A stretch of DNA of 64,000 nt. It comes from an uncultured Victivallales bacterium. Its GTDB lineage: Bacteria; Verrucomicrobiota; Lentisphaeria; Victivallales; UBA1829. Shown in pieces: positions 1-9,624 of the stretch. A model generated the notes under the pieces. That model was not told the DNA's origin and ran no database searches. It saw nothing but the letters and a program-made list of their open reading frames with translations. Both the position numbers and the translations under genes were made by a program. Position 1 is the stretch's first letter. Each line of letters begins with the position of its first letter. The stretch covers positions 45,150-109,149 of the forward strand of contig CAKUDG010000007.1 of the NCBI GenBank assembly GCA_934644965.1, in the 5' to 3' direction.

Positions 1-286
1 CCAGGCAAATCTTCCCCTGGAAAAGGAATCATGAGTGTGTTGTAGTGTGGGGGGGAGGGGAGGATGAGAGCCCCCCACCGCATCTTCTCCGCGTTGCAGG
101 ACAGAAACCCGATTCCCGGGCGGCTTTTCTTCCGCCCTTTTTTCTCCCATTCACATCCCGTCTTTTCAGATTCAGGGCCTGGGGAGAATGGAAAAAAGTC
201 GTGCCCCCCGCTGCAGGAGGAGAGGGGCGGCAAAAATGAAGATGCCGGATGAGGATCTGCCGCGACCGTTTTTTTGCCTGCACAGC
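1..286. other. left-edge noncoding stretch
   Basis: This stretch lies downstream of the AsmA-like gene, which ends at 287 on the minus strand. It is purine/pyrimidine-skewed and the short ORFs in it look like noise. Apart from a possible terminator at 193-240 I see nothing in it. Confidence 0.5.
193..240 (-). terminator. possible Rho-independent terminator of the AsmA-like gene
   Basis: Read on the minus strand, a GC-rich imperfect stem (GCCGCCCC pairing with GGGGGGC, one mismatch, 12-14 base loop) is followed five bases later by six T. It lies about 50 bases past the stop codon of the AsmA-like gene. The stem is imperfect, so the call is weak. Confidence 0.35.
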
Positions 287-3200
287 TTACTCCCAGCGAT
301 AGTCGCTGAATTTTCCCGTGAGACGTCTTTCAAAGAAGCGGGAGAGAGGATAGAAGAGGCGGGGGAAGGTTTCAAAGGGGAGCATGGATTTCAGCGGTTC
401 CGCACGGAAGCGCAGATCGAATTCATTGATCTGGAAATTATATTCGCCCTCGGCACTGAGGGCGATGATTCCGCCGTTGCTGGAAAGCTGTCTGGTGACG
501 AGTTTGTCTTTTTCGAGGGAAAAGAGGCAGTGGATGTCCGTGATGCTGCCGAAGTTGTCCATGGCCCAGACGCTGCCGAGGTATTTGAGCGCTTCCCCGA
601 AGAGCGGGATGCTCCAGAGATCGTCGCCGGTGATTCTCATTTCGCCTTGTCCGGAGAGTTCGAGTTTCCGGTTGTATCCGGTGGAGAGAGTTGCGTTGAG
701 ACGTCCGGAGAGGGAGCCTCTGCGTTGTTTTTCCGTTTCCTCCCTGCCGTCATCTTTCTCAGGTTCCTCTCCTTCTGCGGAGGCGGATGCTGTTTCTGCG
801 GCGGAGGGGGAGGAGATGACTGAGGATGAAATTCTTTTTTTGCATCCGAGTTCTTCCAGGGCGCTCTGGAGATCGCAGTCGGAAAGTTCCGCTGCGATAT
901 GCCCCTGATTTTTCCCGAAGTCGAAGAGATAGTCCATGGAGATCTGCCCGTCGGCGACTTCCGCATTGCCCCGTGTGAAGGAAAGACGCTGTTTTCCGTA
1001 GTCAAGATTCACATCCATGTCATTGACCCGGATTCCGTTCCAGAGGAAGCCGGAGTTTTCGATTCCTGCGCGGAAGGAGCTGTTCTCCGGATGTCTGTAA
1101 TCGATTGTTCCCCGGGAGTAGACATGGATGCTTTCCGGAAAGTCGAGAACGGAGCTTTCCCATTCGGGATAAAGGCAGCGGAGAATGTCGTTTCCGGAGA
1201 GACTGCTCCGCAGGGAGAAGTCCAGAATTCCGGTTGGGGCCGTCTCCGCAGCTGTTCTCCCGTTCCCCTTCTCCATTCCGGCAGGAGAAGAGGCCGTCTC
1301 CGCCGCCGCCGTTGCGGCTTCTTCCCTCGCAGACGATGTCGTGTTTTCTGAAGCGTCGTAGCAGACGGAAATGACAGCCCTGCCGTTTTCTGTTTCCAGA
1401 GACGCTCCCGGCAGGATCATGATTTTGTCGGAATCGATGAGGAAGCGTGTGGCCCCGTAGCGGAAGGGAATGCCGCGGTATCGGAAGTTGGTCATGACGA
1501 TCGAACCGCTCAGAGAGTAAACGGGGACAGGATCAAGTGTCAGGAAGAGATCGGTATGAAGTTCGATCAGATTTTTCCCTGCGGGCCATTCGATGTCCTT
1601 TGTAAGGCTTTCCAGGAAGCTGCTGTGTTCCGGATCCAGCATGCGGATGGCTTCCGCAGGAGAGCCGTTGGAGATCAGGGAAGCGGTGAGGGCATTGTCC
1701 TTCAGGAAGCAGGAAACCTCTCCCGAAACGCGGACTCCGGAACTCAGCTCGGCTCTCAGTTCTTCCGCCTTGAGAAAACGGGGCGAGAAATCCAGGCGCA
1801 GAGCACTGCGTTTTACCTTCATCCCGCGGCAGAACAGCATTTCCGGGAGAAGAAGATTCATGACTCCGCTGAATGCGGAATCATCCCAGTCGTCGCAGCG
1901 GAGCGATCCTTCAAAGGCGATTTCCGGATCAGGGGAGGGGAAAGCGGTGTGTTTCCGGAGCAGTGCTTCCGCACGGGGGGGAAGAAAAAGCCCCAGCCGT
2001 TCCGGAGATCCGCGGCCGGAGACGCTGCATTCAAAGTGGTCCCCGTAAAAGGCATACGTTCCTTCCAGATGATCCTTCCCGGGAAGGGAGACCGAGAGAA
2101 TTTCCCCGCTGAAGCGGCCGGACTGTATTTTGAGCAGAGTTTTTAGATTTTTCATTTTCAGAGACTTGACCGTCAGTTCCGGAATCTGCAGTTCGAGTTC
2201 TCCCCTCTGTTCTCCGTCCCGGAGGGAAAGGTGTTCGATTGAGCCGGAAAAAGCGATTTTCAAATCTTTGCCGAAATCCATTCTTTCCGTGATGCTTTCC
2301 CTGGTTCCGGCATCTGAGAAGAGGAGCAGTTTCTCCGGCGAGCAGATGCCCGAAACCGTTGCACTGAGCGTATTGCCAGCCGGATCGTAGACCCCGCTTC
2401 CGGACACCTGTTCGCCTTCGCCGAGATCCAGGTGGAACCGATCGAAACGGACTTGGCCGTTTTCCAGCGTAAGCTGCTCGTCCAGAGCTCCGATGCGGAG
2501 ATGGCCGTACTGGAATGCGGGGAGGCGGAGGCGGGCTTCCAGTCTGTTTTTCATGAAGTGGTTCAAGTCAATGGAAAAGTCGATATCCGCCGAAGGGGGA
2601 AGATCGAAGGGCTCGTGTTTCAGGCGGTCGAGGAAGAAAATGAGCTGTCTCCGGATTTTCAGCGGGATCCGTGTCAGCGGGCGGAGAATCAGGGGAACCG
2701 GGTTTCTGCCGCAGTGGAGAAGTATTGTCTCCTCCTCTTCCTTGCCCTTCTTCCCATCCTCGGTTGCGGCGATGGCTGGTTCCGGGAAGGCATTTTCTCC
2801 CGGGGACTTTTTGTCGCCCGCCAGGAAAGAAGAATCATCTTCTGCGGAATTCTGCTGTGCATTGTCCCTGTTTTCGGGGGAGGAGGATCCGCCTGAAAGA
2901 ACTCTCTGGATGGCGCCGCCGCCTCTGGCGCCGACGGCATGGAGCAGATTGTCAAATGTGCCTTTTCCCCGGAAACGGAAATCGAAGATCCTGCCCTCCA
3001 AGCGGTTGACCTTCAGAAGACCCGGTTCACCGCTGATGTCGGCATGGAGATGGGAGAGAGAGAGGATGTCTGCTGCTCCTTCCCGTCCACTCTCCGGGAA
3101 GATGGGAAGGTCCAAACGTCCGTTTGAAATAAGAAGACGGAAGGGAAGAAGAGTTTTCTGAGTCAGTTTCCCCGGGAGAAAGCGGATCTGCAGCTGTTCC

Positions 3201-3664
3201 GCCGCAAGAACCGGATAGCTGAACGCGTTTTCCCCTTCCACACGGATGTTTTCCAGCCGGATTCCCCCGAAAAATCCCGCCTTCATCTCTTCCGCATGAA
3301 AGTGAATGCCGCAGGAGGGTGCCAGCGCCCGGGAAATCCGATCCAGAAAGATCTGCGGGACACCGACGCATTCCAGATAAGCATCCGCAGACAGAAAGAA
3401 AAACACGGCACCGGACAGAAAAAGAAGCAGACCGCGCCGAAGAGAGAAGCGTTTCCGCCTCCTTTTGCGTGGCGGCTGGGAGGTTTGAGGCTGCTGGGAA
3501 GAGTCTTCTGCAGAGGCAGAGGACTTCTCCATGGAAGGAGAGAATCCATCATGATGCGCGGAGCCGTTGAGATGCGCGGAGTCGTTGAGAAGCGCAGCCG
3601 TTCTTCCGGGGGGAATATTCCCCCCGCCGTCATGACGGCTCTTCTGCCGGAAAAGGGACATCAC
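287..3664 (-). CDS. large AsmA-like inner-membrane-anchored envelope protein
   Basis: The 1125-residue product has a basic, disordered cytoplasmic tail (about 1-75, RKRRRKR at 67-73), one membrane segment (about 78-93), then a very long beta-rich region. The last 150 residues (LNATLSTG, GEMRITGDDLWSIPLFGEAL) resemble the AsmA-like C-terminal region of proteins that span the periplasm and move or sort lipids for the outer membrane. Two Ser/Ala/Glu-rich linkers interrupt the region at about 800-840 and 950-985. It starts at GTG 3664, overlapping the ACT-domain stop by four bases (GTGA), so the two are translationally coupled. An ATG at 3661 is an equally possible start. Family membership is from residue pattern only; the lipid-transport role is inferred. 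Confidence 0.7.
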   Translation of the reverse strand: MMSLFRQKSRHDGGGNIPPGRTAALLNDSAHLNGSAHHDGFSPSMEKSSASAEDSSQQPQTSQPPRKRRRKRFSLRRGLLLFLSGAVFFFLSADAYLECVGVPQIFLDRISRALAPSCGIHFHAEEMKAGFFGGIRLENIRVEGENAFSYPVLAAEQLQIRFLPGKLTQKTLLPFRLLISNGRLDLPIFPESGREGAADILSLSHLHADISGEPGLLKVNRLEGRIFDFRFRGKGTFDNLLHAVGARGGGAIQRVLSGGSSSPENRDNAQQNSAEDDSSFLAGDKKSPGENAFPEPAIAATEDGKKGKEEEETILLHCGRNPVPLILRPLTRIPLKIRRQLIFFLDRLKHEPFDLPPSADIDFSIDLNHFMKNRLEARLRLPAFQYGHLRIGALDEQLTLENGQVRFDRFHLDLGEGEQVSGSGVYDPAGNTLSATVSGICSPEKLLLFSDAGTRESITERMDFGKDLKIAFSGSIEHLSLRDGEQRGELELQIPELTVKSLKMKNLKTLLKIQSGRFSGEILSVSLPGKDHLEGTYAFYGDHFECSVSGRGSPERLGLFLPPRAEALLRKHTAFPSPDPEIAFEGSLRCDDWDDSAFSGVMNLLLPEMLFCRGMKVKRSALRLDFSPRFLKAEELRAELSSGVRVSGEVSCFLKDNALTASLISNGSPAEAIRMLDPEHSSFLESLTKDIEWPAGKNLIELHTDLFLTLDPVPVYSLSGSIVMTNFRYRGIPFRYGATRFLIDSDKIMILPGASLETENGRAVISVCYDASENTTSSAREEAATAAAETASSPAGMEKGNGRTAAETAPTGILDFSLRSSLSGNDILRCLYPEWESSVLDFPESIHVYSRGTIDYRHPENSSFRAGIENSGFLWNGIRVNDMDVNLDYGKQRLSFTRGNAEVADGQISMDYLFDFGKNQGHIAAELSDCDLQSALEELGCKKRISSSVISSPSAAETASASAEGEEPEKDDGREETEKQRRGSLSGRLNATLSTGYNRKLELSGQGEMRITGDDLWSIPLFGEALKYLGSVWAMDNFGSITDIHCLFSLEKDKLVTRQLSSNGGIIALSAEGEYNFQINEFDLRFRAEPLKSMLPFETFPRLFYPLSRFFERRLTGKFSDYRWE

Positions 3665-4086
3665 AGCGAGAGATCCACCGTGCTTCGGAAGAGCCTGACC
3701 CCGTTTTCAAGAATGATCTTTTCCGCCGTTTCGCAGTCGTCACACTCCAGGACGATGGCGGCCGTTTTGTCCGGGAGAAGAAATCCGTAGGAATCCGAGA
3801 CGTTCACTCCGCTGGAGGACAGCAGATTCAGCAGCCTGTAGAGTTCCCCCGGAGAATCTTTCACCGATACCACGAGGATGGGCCTTTTTGCCACTGCCAG
3901 ACCTTTGGAAAAGAGCAGCTGAGCGGCCTCCTGAGGATTGTCCACGAGGATTTTCAGCACGCCGAATGCTCCGGCTCCGGCAATCGAATAGGCGCGGATA
4001 TTGATTCCGGCCCCGCCCAGAATTTCCACGATGCGGTTGAGTTTCCCGGGTTTGTTTTCAATGAAGATAGAGAGATGTTCCAGCAT
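3661..4086 (-). CDS. tandem ACT domain protein
   Basis: A 141-residue protein made of two ACT domains, residues 1-70 (LSIFIENKPGKLNRIVEIL) and 71-141 (ILVVSVKDSPGELYRLLNLL). ACT domains bind amino acids or small ligands and regulate metabolism. Stand-alone double-ACT proteins of this length often accompany phenylacetate-CoA ligase-like or IorA genes, but neither is adjacent here. It is the first gene of a two-gene minus-strand unit and its stop overlaps the AsmA-like start. The ligand cannot be read from sequence. Confidence 0.85.
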   Translation of the reverse strand: MLEHLSIFIENKPGKLNRIVEILGGAGINIRAYSIAGAGAFGVLKILVDNPQEAAQLLFSKGLAVAKRPILVVSVKDSPGELYRLLNLLSSSGVNVSDSYGFLLPDKTAAIVLECDDCETAEKIILENGVRLFRSTVDLSL

Positions 4087-4410
4087 GATGTCGGCGTTCT
4101 CCTTCCTGTCTCTGCAAGTTGTCCTGTCGTTTTTCCGTATACGGGAAGTTACATCCGGAAACGTGAAAATACAACCCCTCCTCCTGGCCGGGGATCTGAA
4201 AATATTCCCGCAGAATCAGAAGGGAAGACTGGAAAAAATTGTTTCCCGGTATACATTGCTCGAAGGAAGGAAGAAGGAATGAAGTCCAGCAGAAGATGCA
4301 GGGCAGAAAATGCGGGTCCCGGCCGGTTCCTCCCCCCTTCCCGTGAGAAATATCCATGAGAAATACAAGACGGCCGCGTCCCTGTGATTTTTTCAGCCGG
4401 AGAGGTTCAA
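4087..4410. other. divergent intergenic region
   Basis: It separates the minus-strand ACT gene from the plus-strand lipoprotein-dnaG operon, so it should hold both promoters. The only box I noticed is TATACA at 4250-4255, without a convincing -35 partner. No gene is supported here. Confidence 0.4.
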
Positions 4411-5193
4411 GTGAAACGGTGGAATATGTGGAATATTTTGTGTTCAGTTTTTTGCGTTCCTGCACTGGCTTTGTTGCTGTTCTGCGGTGTCGGCTGCGGT
4501 TCTCCGAAGGAGGAGAATGCCGTGCTGCTGTCGCGTGCGCTGGAACGGGCGAAGGAGGCTGACTGGAAGGGAGCTCTGAAACTCGCCGAAGCCGCCGCGG
4601 ATCAGGATCCCTCCGACTCTGCCGCGCTGATCTTCCATGCTCTGGCACTGGAAAAGACGCTTGATTCGGACCAGGCTCTCGATCAGGCCGCCGCGGCCGT
4701 GCGGATCGCTCCGGATGACTTCATTGCGCAGTATACGCTGGGCAGAATGCTTTATGAAAAAGGGAAGTATGACAGGGCGCTGGCTCCGCTGATGAAGGCG
4801 AGGCGTCTCAGGCCCTCGGATGCGAACACGGTGATTCTGCTTGCCCAGACAACCGCCCGGCTGAACAACTCTGCCGCTCTTGGATATTACCGACTTCTGG
4901 CTCAGAATCCGCGTTTCCGCCGGAATCCGGCGGTATGGTCTCAGATCGGGACACTGTACCTGATCCGTCATGATCCCGGGAAGGCGCTGACCGCTTACAG
5001 AGAGGCGGGGAGACTGGCGCCTGAGAATCCGAATGTCGCGCTGAATCTTGCCGTGGTGAATGATTTTTATCTCAACAACAAGGCGGAAGCGTCCACGTAT
5101 TACAACAAGTATCAGCGTCTGACAGCGAACAGCCCGGATTTGACGGCGAAGCGTCTGGAAGTGGTCGAAAGACTCCGCCGCCTTCAGAACTGA
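4411..5193 (+). CDS. TPR-repeat lipoprotein
   Basis: The 260-residue product starts at GTG 4411, behind GGAGAGG at 4399-4405; an in-frame GTG at 4384 lies upstream of that site and is rejected. Residues 1-28 are a hydrophobic export signal ending in a cysteine (FCGVGC), a plausible though imperfect lipobox, so it is probably membrane-anchored outside the cytoplasm. The rest is helical repeats with TPR spacing (ALKLAEAAADQDPSDSAAL, ALTAYREAGRLAPENPNVAL). Such proteins scaffold envelope assembly; no partner is evident. It lies 16 bases upstream of dnaG and is probably cotranscribed with it. Confidence 0.75.
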   Translation: MKRWNMWNILCSVFCVPALALLLFCGVGCGSPKEENAVLLSRALERAKEADWKGALKLAEAAADQDPSDSAALIFHALALEKTLDSDQALDQAAAAVRIAPDDFIAQYTLGRMLYEKGKYDRALAPLMKARRLRPSDANTVILLAQTTARLNNSAALGYYRLLAQNPRFRRNPAVWSQIGTLYLIRHDPGKALTAYREAGRLAPENPNVALNLAVVNDFYLNNKAEASTYYNKYQRLTANSPDLTAKRLEVVERLRRLQN

Positions 5194-5209
5194 GGGGGGG
5201 AGCCTTCCC

Positions 5210-7321
5210 ATGGGAAGATATATTCCCGATGATGTGATTGAAGAGATCCGGAGCCGTGCGGATATCGTCGATGTGGTGTCCTCCTATGTTCCCCAGCTGA
5301 AGAGATATGGAGCGACGTGGAAGGCATGCTGTCCGTTTCATCAGGAGAAGACGCCTTCATTCATTGTGAATCCTTCGCGTCAGGCGTTTCACTGTTTCGG
5401 CTGCCAGAAGGGGGGCAATGTTTTCACCTTTGTCATGGAGCTGGAGAAGCTGGATTTTCCGAATGCGGTGGAGCTTCTGGCAAGGAAATACCATGTGGTG
5501 ATTCCGGAACCGGAACCGCGGTACGGAGGAGGCCGGGGAGGCGCCGCCGCAGACGGAGGGGGGAGGGGAACCGCATTCCGGGAATCGAATTACAGTCTTC
5601 GGGAACGTCTGTTTCTTCTGCATGAGAAGCTGGCGTCATGGTATGCGAAGCATCTGAGGGAGTATCCGGACAGTGCGGTGGCGCTGTATCTGAAGACGCG
5701 CGGGATTCCGCTGGAATTCATCAACCGCTTCGGTCTGGGGGCTTCCCCCGATTCCTGGGACGCCGCCATGAACTGGGCTGCGCGGGAGGGCTTTTCAAAA
5801 GAGGAGCTCAGGGAATCCGGACTCGTTTCGGAAGGGACGAACGGCAATGGACGCGTTTATGACCGTTTCCGGAACCGCCTGATGTTTCCGATCTGGAACG
5901 AGCAGGGGCGCGTGGTTGCCTTCAGCGCCCGGACCATCGAATCCGGAAGCGCCGGGGCCAAATACGTCAACAGCCCGGAGACCCTCATCTTCAAGAAGAG
6001 CCGGATTCTCTACGCCCTTCACTTCGCCCGGACCGCCATCCATGAGAAAGGCTATGCCGTGCTCTGCGAAGGACAGCTTGACGTGATTGCGATGCACCGT
6101 GCCGGCTGTACCAATGCTGTGGCGCCGCAGGGAACGGCCTTCGGAGCGGATCAGGCCTCTGTGCTCAAACGTTATACGGACAGCGTGTATCTGGCGCTGG
6201 ATAATGACGGCGCGGGTGAAAAGGCCGTTTTCAAAGATGCCTCCATTCTTCTTCCTCTGGGAATGAAACTGAAGGTGGTCCGCTATTCCGGAGCGAAGGA
6301 TGCCGATGAGGTGCTGAGCTCCCAGGGCCCGGAAGCGCTGCTTTCCGCAGTGGAAAACGCGGTGGATTTCTTTCATTTCGCGCTTGACCGCGCTTCGGTG
6401 GGGAAGGATCTTTCCAGCCCTTCCGGCAAAGCGGAGGCGGCGGCTTTTGTGATCGGGCAGATCCTTCTGCTGGACAGCAGTGTTGCGCAGGATCTTTATT
6501 TGTCCTGGCTCTCGGAACGGCTGGGCATTTCGGCCGAGGCCGTCGGACTCGAATTCCGGAGACGCAGGGAAATTCAGGAAGAACACGCGCGCCGGCAGCT
6601 GTACCGAGAACAGCTTCATGATATGGGAAAAGATCTTTCACCGGGGGAGGGGAAAAAACGGAACAGCTCCACTGCCGCGGCGGAGATGGAGCTGCCGCCT
6701 CCTCTTTCGGAAAGGAATCCGCGCCTCAAAAAAGCCATGTGCGGACTTTTCAGTCTGATGCTTTCCGATGAAACTCTGGCGGGAATCGCGGAAAGTGAAA
6801 TTCCTCCGGAAATGCTGGACCGTTCCCCGCTTTCCGAAGCCATTGAAATGGCCATGCAGACCAAGTATGACGGAGAATGGGACGAGCTGGGAAGCAATAT
6901 CCTTGCCCGTTTTGAAAAGGAAGGGATTGTCTGCCCCGAAGTGACGGCGCTTTTGGTCTCCTCCTCTGCAACAACAACTACTGCAGCCGCAGATGCTGCC
7001 GCAAGTTCTTCTTTCTCTTCTTCTCCCGGAGGGGAGGAGGTGGAGGAACGCGGATGGGAAGACTCCGGCAGCGGAGAAAAAGAAAAAAAGACGGAGAACG
7101 GGAACAGGAAGCGCTCCGCCGCTTCGCTGGAAAAAGAATTTTCCGACTATGTCAAAGTCATCAAACAGATTTATTATCAGGAGGAGAACCGCCGGATTCT
7201 GAAGGAGTATTCCACTCTTCCGCCGGGGGAGGAGCGCGACGCGCTTGCACGGAAAGCCATGGAATATTCCCGACTCCTCATCGGACTCTCCAAAAAGAAG
7301 AAGGAGGGTGAGCCGGGATGA
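5210..7321 (+). CDS. dnaG: DNA primase DnaG
   Basis: Synthesises RNA primers at the replication fork. The 703-residue chain has the CHC2 zinc finger (C41, H44, C62, C65), the catalytic core with TOPRIM motifs (the glutamate in LCEGQLDVIAMH, then ALDNDGAG) and a C-terminal helicase-binding region. It is longer than the usual 580-650 residues because of two inserts: a Gly/Arg-rich stretch at about 103-125 after the zinc domain, and a Ser/Ala/Thr/Glu-rich stretch at about 580-640 inside the C-terminal region. It is followed by an M32 carboxypeptidase with an ATGA overlap. No sigma factor gene follows, unlike the classic rpsU-dnaG-rpoD order. Confidence 0.97.
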   Translation: MGRYIPDDVIEEIRSRADIVDVVSSYVPQLKRYGATWKACCPFHQEKTPSFIVNPSRQAFHCFGCQKGGNVFTFVMELEKLDFPNAVELLARKYHVVIPEPEPRYGGGRGGAAADGGGRGTAFRESNYSLRERLFLLHEKLASWYAKHLREYPDSAVALYLKTRGIPLEFINRFGLGASPDSWDAAMNWAAREGFSKEELRESGLVSEGTNGNGRVYDRFRNRLMFPIWNEQGRVVAFSARTIESGSAGAKYVNSPETLIFKKSRILYALHFARTAIHEKGYAVLCEGQLDVIAMHRAGCTNAVAPQGTAFGADQASVLKRYTDSVYLALDNDGAGEKAVFKDASILLPLGMKLKVVRYSGAKDADEVLSSQGPEALLSAVENAVDFFHFALDRASVGKDLSSPSGKAEAAAFVIGQILLLDSSVAQDLYLSWLSERLGISAEAVGLEFRRRREIQEEHARRQLYREQLHDMGKDLSPGEGKKRNSSTAAAEMELPPPLSERNPRLKKAMCGLFSLMLSDETLAGIAESEIPPEMLDRSPLSEAIEMAMQTKYDGEWDELGSNILARFEKEGIVCPEVTALLVSSSATTTTAAADAAASSSFSSSPGGEEVEERGWEDSGSGEKEKKTENGNRKRSAASLEKEFSDYVKVIKQIYYQEENRRILKEYSTLPPGEERDALARKAMEYSRLLIGLSKKKKEGEPG

Positions 7322-8865
7322 TGAGGAAAAAAGCGGCGCGGGAGAGCGCTTTTGAGCGTCTCCGCATGAAAATGGCGGAAATTTCCGATCTCCGTGCGGC
7401 GGTGGCGATGCAGGACTGGGATCAGCAGGTTTATATGCCCCGGGGGGCGTCCGGCGGACGTTCCCTGCAGTCTGCGGCTCTCTCGGGGATTCTTCACGAG
7501 AAAAGCACATCGCCATCGATCGGGCGTCTGCTGGATCTCTGCTCGGGTCTGGATTTCGCTTCCGGGTCGATGGAAGCGGCGTTTCTTTCCAGAACGGCCC
7601 GCGACTACCGGAAATCCAGACGCATTCCAACGCGTCTGGCCAGAAGAATCGCCGAAGCGGCCGCCCGTTCGGAAAGCCTCTGGGAACAGGCCCGTGCGAA
7701 TGCGGATTTCAAGTCTCTTCAGGAAAGTCTGGAATGTCTGGTGGATTTGAAACGGGAATATGCGGAACGGCTCCGGAGTCCGGGACAGCAGGATCTGTAT
7801 GATGTCCTGCTGGATGAGTACGAGCCTGGAATGACGGTGTCTGAACTGGACTCCCTTTTCGGAATCCTCCGGCGCCGTCTGCCTCCGCTTGCCGCGCAGA
7901 TCATCCGGGCGCAGGAGGCGCGGAAGCGGAACGGAAAGGAGGGAGATTGCTCCTCCTCCTCCCTCTTCGACGGGAAAGTCTTTGACGGAGCGAAACAATG
8001 GGATTTTTGCCGTTTCGTCGTCAGCCGGATGGGCTATGACTGGAACCGCGGGCGCATGGATCTCTCGGAACACCCGTTCACGACAAATTTCGGTCTGAGC
8101 GATGTCAGGATCACTTCCCGCATTCTTCCTTCCCGACCGCTTTCCTGCGTTTTCAGCTGTATTCACGAGTGCGGGCATGCACTGTACGACCAGGGGATCG
8201 ATCCTGCGCTGGACCGGACGCCTCTGGCGGACGGGATCTCTCTGGGATTTCATGAATCGCAGTCCCGTCTCTGGGAGAATCAGATTGGCCGTTCCCGGGC
8301 GTTCTGGCAGTTTTTCTTTCCCGAGCTGAAGCGGCGCTTTCCGGAGGAGCTTTCCGGGGTGGAGCTGGACCGTTTCCTCCGGGAGGTGAACCGTGTGGAA
8401 AAGTCCGCTGTCCGGACCGAGGCGGACGAAGTCACCTACAATCTCCACATCCTTCTGCGCTATGATCTGGAAAGACGGCTTTTCGACGGCTCCCTCACGG
8501 TGAAGGATCTCCGCGATGCCTGGAATGCGGGAAGTTCCGAGTATTTCGGCTTTGAGCCCCCGGACGATTCTCTCGGCATTTTGCAGGATGTTCACTGGGC
8601 ATGCGGTCTTTTCGGTTATTTCCCGACCTATGCGCTGGGAAATCTGATGGCCGCCCAGTTCCTGGAAAAACTCAAATCGTCTCTCCCCGGAATGGATGAG
8701 GCCGTGTCCGCGGGAGACTTTTCGGAAATCCTTGCGTTTCTGCGGATGCATCTGCACCGTTACGGTGCCGCCCTGAGTCCCCGTGAGGCGCGGAAACGTC
8801 TCTTCGGATCGGAGCGGATGGATCCGGAGCCCTTCCTCGGCTACCTGAAAGAAAAATATCTCTGA
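7318..8865 (+). CDS. M32-family (Taq-type) metallocarboxypeptidase
   Basis: A 515-residue cytoplasmic zinc carboxypeptidase that removes C-terminal residues from peptides. The metal site HECGH lies at about 282-286 and the second conserved block HESQSRLWENQIGRS at about 311-325, both diagnostic of M32. Length matches the family (about 500). The start ATG overlaps the dnaG stop (ATGA); a second ATG follows immediately. A short low-complexity insert (KRNGKEGDCSSSSLFDG) sits near residue 202. Coupling to dnaG suggests shared expression rather than shared function. Confidence 0.93.
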   Translation: MMRKKAARESAFERLRMKMAEISDLRAAVAMQDWDQQVYMPRGASGGRSLQSAALSGILHEKSTSPSIGRLLDLCSGLDFASGSMEAAFLSRTARDYRKSRRIPTRLARRIAEAAARSESLWEQARANADFKSLQESLECLVDLKREYAERLRSPGQQDLYDVLLDEYEPGMTVSELDSLFGILRRRLPPLAAQIIRAQEARKRNGKEGDCSSSSLFDGKVFDGAKQWDFCRFVVSRMGYDWNRGRMDLSEHPFTTNFGLSDVRITSRILPSRPLSCVFSCIHECGHALYDQGIDPALDRTPLADGISLGFHESQSRLWENQIGRSRAFWQFFFPELKRRFPEELSGVELDRFLREVNRVEKSAVRTEADEVTYNLHILLRYDLERRLFDGSLTVKDLRDAWNAGSSEYFGFEPPDDSLGILQDVHWACGLFGYFPTYALGNLMAAQFLEKLKSSLPGMDEAVSAGDFSEILAFLRMHLHRYGAALSPREARKRLFGSERMDPEPFLGYLKEKYL

Positions 8866-8888
8866 CTCAAGAAGGAGCTTTGAACAGA

Positions 8889-9281
8889 ATGGATACAATC
8901 AGCATTTCGGATATGAAGGTGCGGGCCGTCATCGGCACGCTTCCCGGCGAACGGATGCAGAAACAGACTCTCCTCCTGAATGTCGATCTGTACGGCGATT
9001 TCCGCATGGCGGGGGAAAGGGACGATTTTTCCATGACCTTCGATTACAGCAAGATCGAACGTGAAATCCATGATTATGTTTCAGGATCCTCCTTCCATCT
9101 GCTGGAAGCGCTTGCGGAACATCTCGCCGCAAAATGTCTTGCGGAGAATCCTCTTCTGAAGGGCATCCGCCTCCGGATCGCGAAACCGAATGCGGCCTGT
9201 TTTTCCAGGGAGATCGGCATCGAGATCAGGCGTTTCGCCTCCGGCGCTCCGGGTGCAGGAGAGCCCGGCATTTCTGAATGA
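8889..9281 (+). CDS. folB: dihydroneopterin aldolase
   Basis: 130 residues. Converts 7,8-dihydroneopterin to 6-hydroxymethyl-dihydropterin in folate synthesis. The N-terminus (ISISDMKVRAVIGTLPGER) and the block FDYSKIEREIHDYV followed by LLEALAEHLA match FolB. I choose ATG 8889, 11 bases behind AAGGAG (8872-8877), over an in-frame TTG at 8880 that lies only two bases from that site. It follows the carboxypeptidase by 23 bases and probably ends this operon. No other folate gene is nearby. Confidence 0.88.
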   Translation: MDTISISDMKVRAVIGTLPGERMQKQTLLLNVDLYGDFRMAGERDDFSMTFDYSKIEREIHDYVSGSSFHLLEALAEHLAAKCLAENPLLKGIRLRIAKPNAACFSREIGIEIRRFASGAPGAGEPGISE

Positions 9282-9624
9282 AAGTCGACGACTCCGCTTT
9301 CCCTTCCCTCCCGCCACCCTGTCAGCCCATAACATGTCCTCAGCCCATAACATGCCGTCGGGACAGGCGCTGCCGCCTGGTTTCTTCTTTCTTCCAGCGC
9401 AGGTTCGTCCCCGCTCCGGATGGAGGAGGAGGAGTCCCGGAGAGAAGGGGTCGGGGGAAGGAAACTTCCTTCTGTCTGTCGGCTCCTTCCCCGTCTCTTT
9501 TTCTCCTTCCCCGTTTTCTTTTCGTCACGCGGCGGTGAAAGGGTGAAGAGAGAACTCAAAAAAGAAGATGTTTTTTCCGGAGAGTGCTTTTTTTTCGGGG
9601 TTTGAGCTGTATAATACCACTGCC
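9282..9624. other. intergenic region with an 18-bp-spaced direct repeat
   Basis: No gene is supported. It holds two copies of TCAGCCCATAACATG (9322-9336 and 9340-9354) and a T-rich tract. A TATAAT box at 9610-9615 directly after TG may drive the zinc-ribbon gene, but there is no good -35. Confidence 0.4.
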
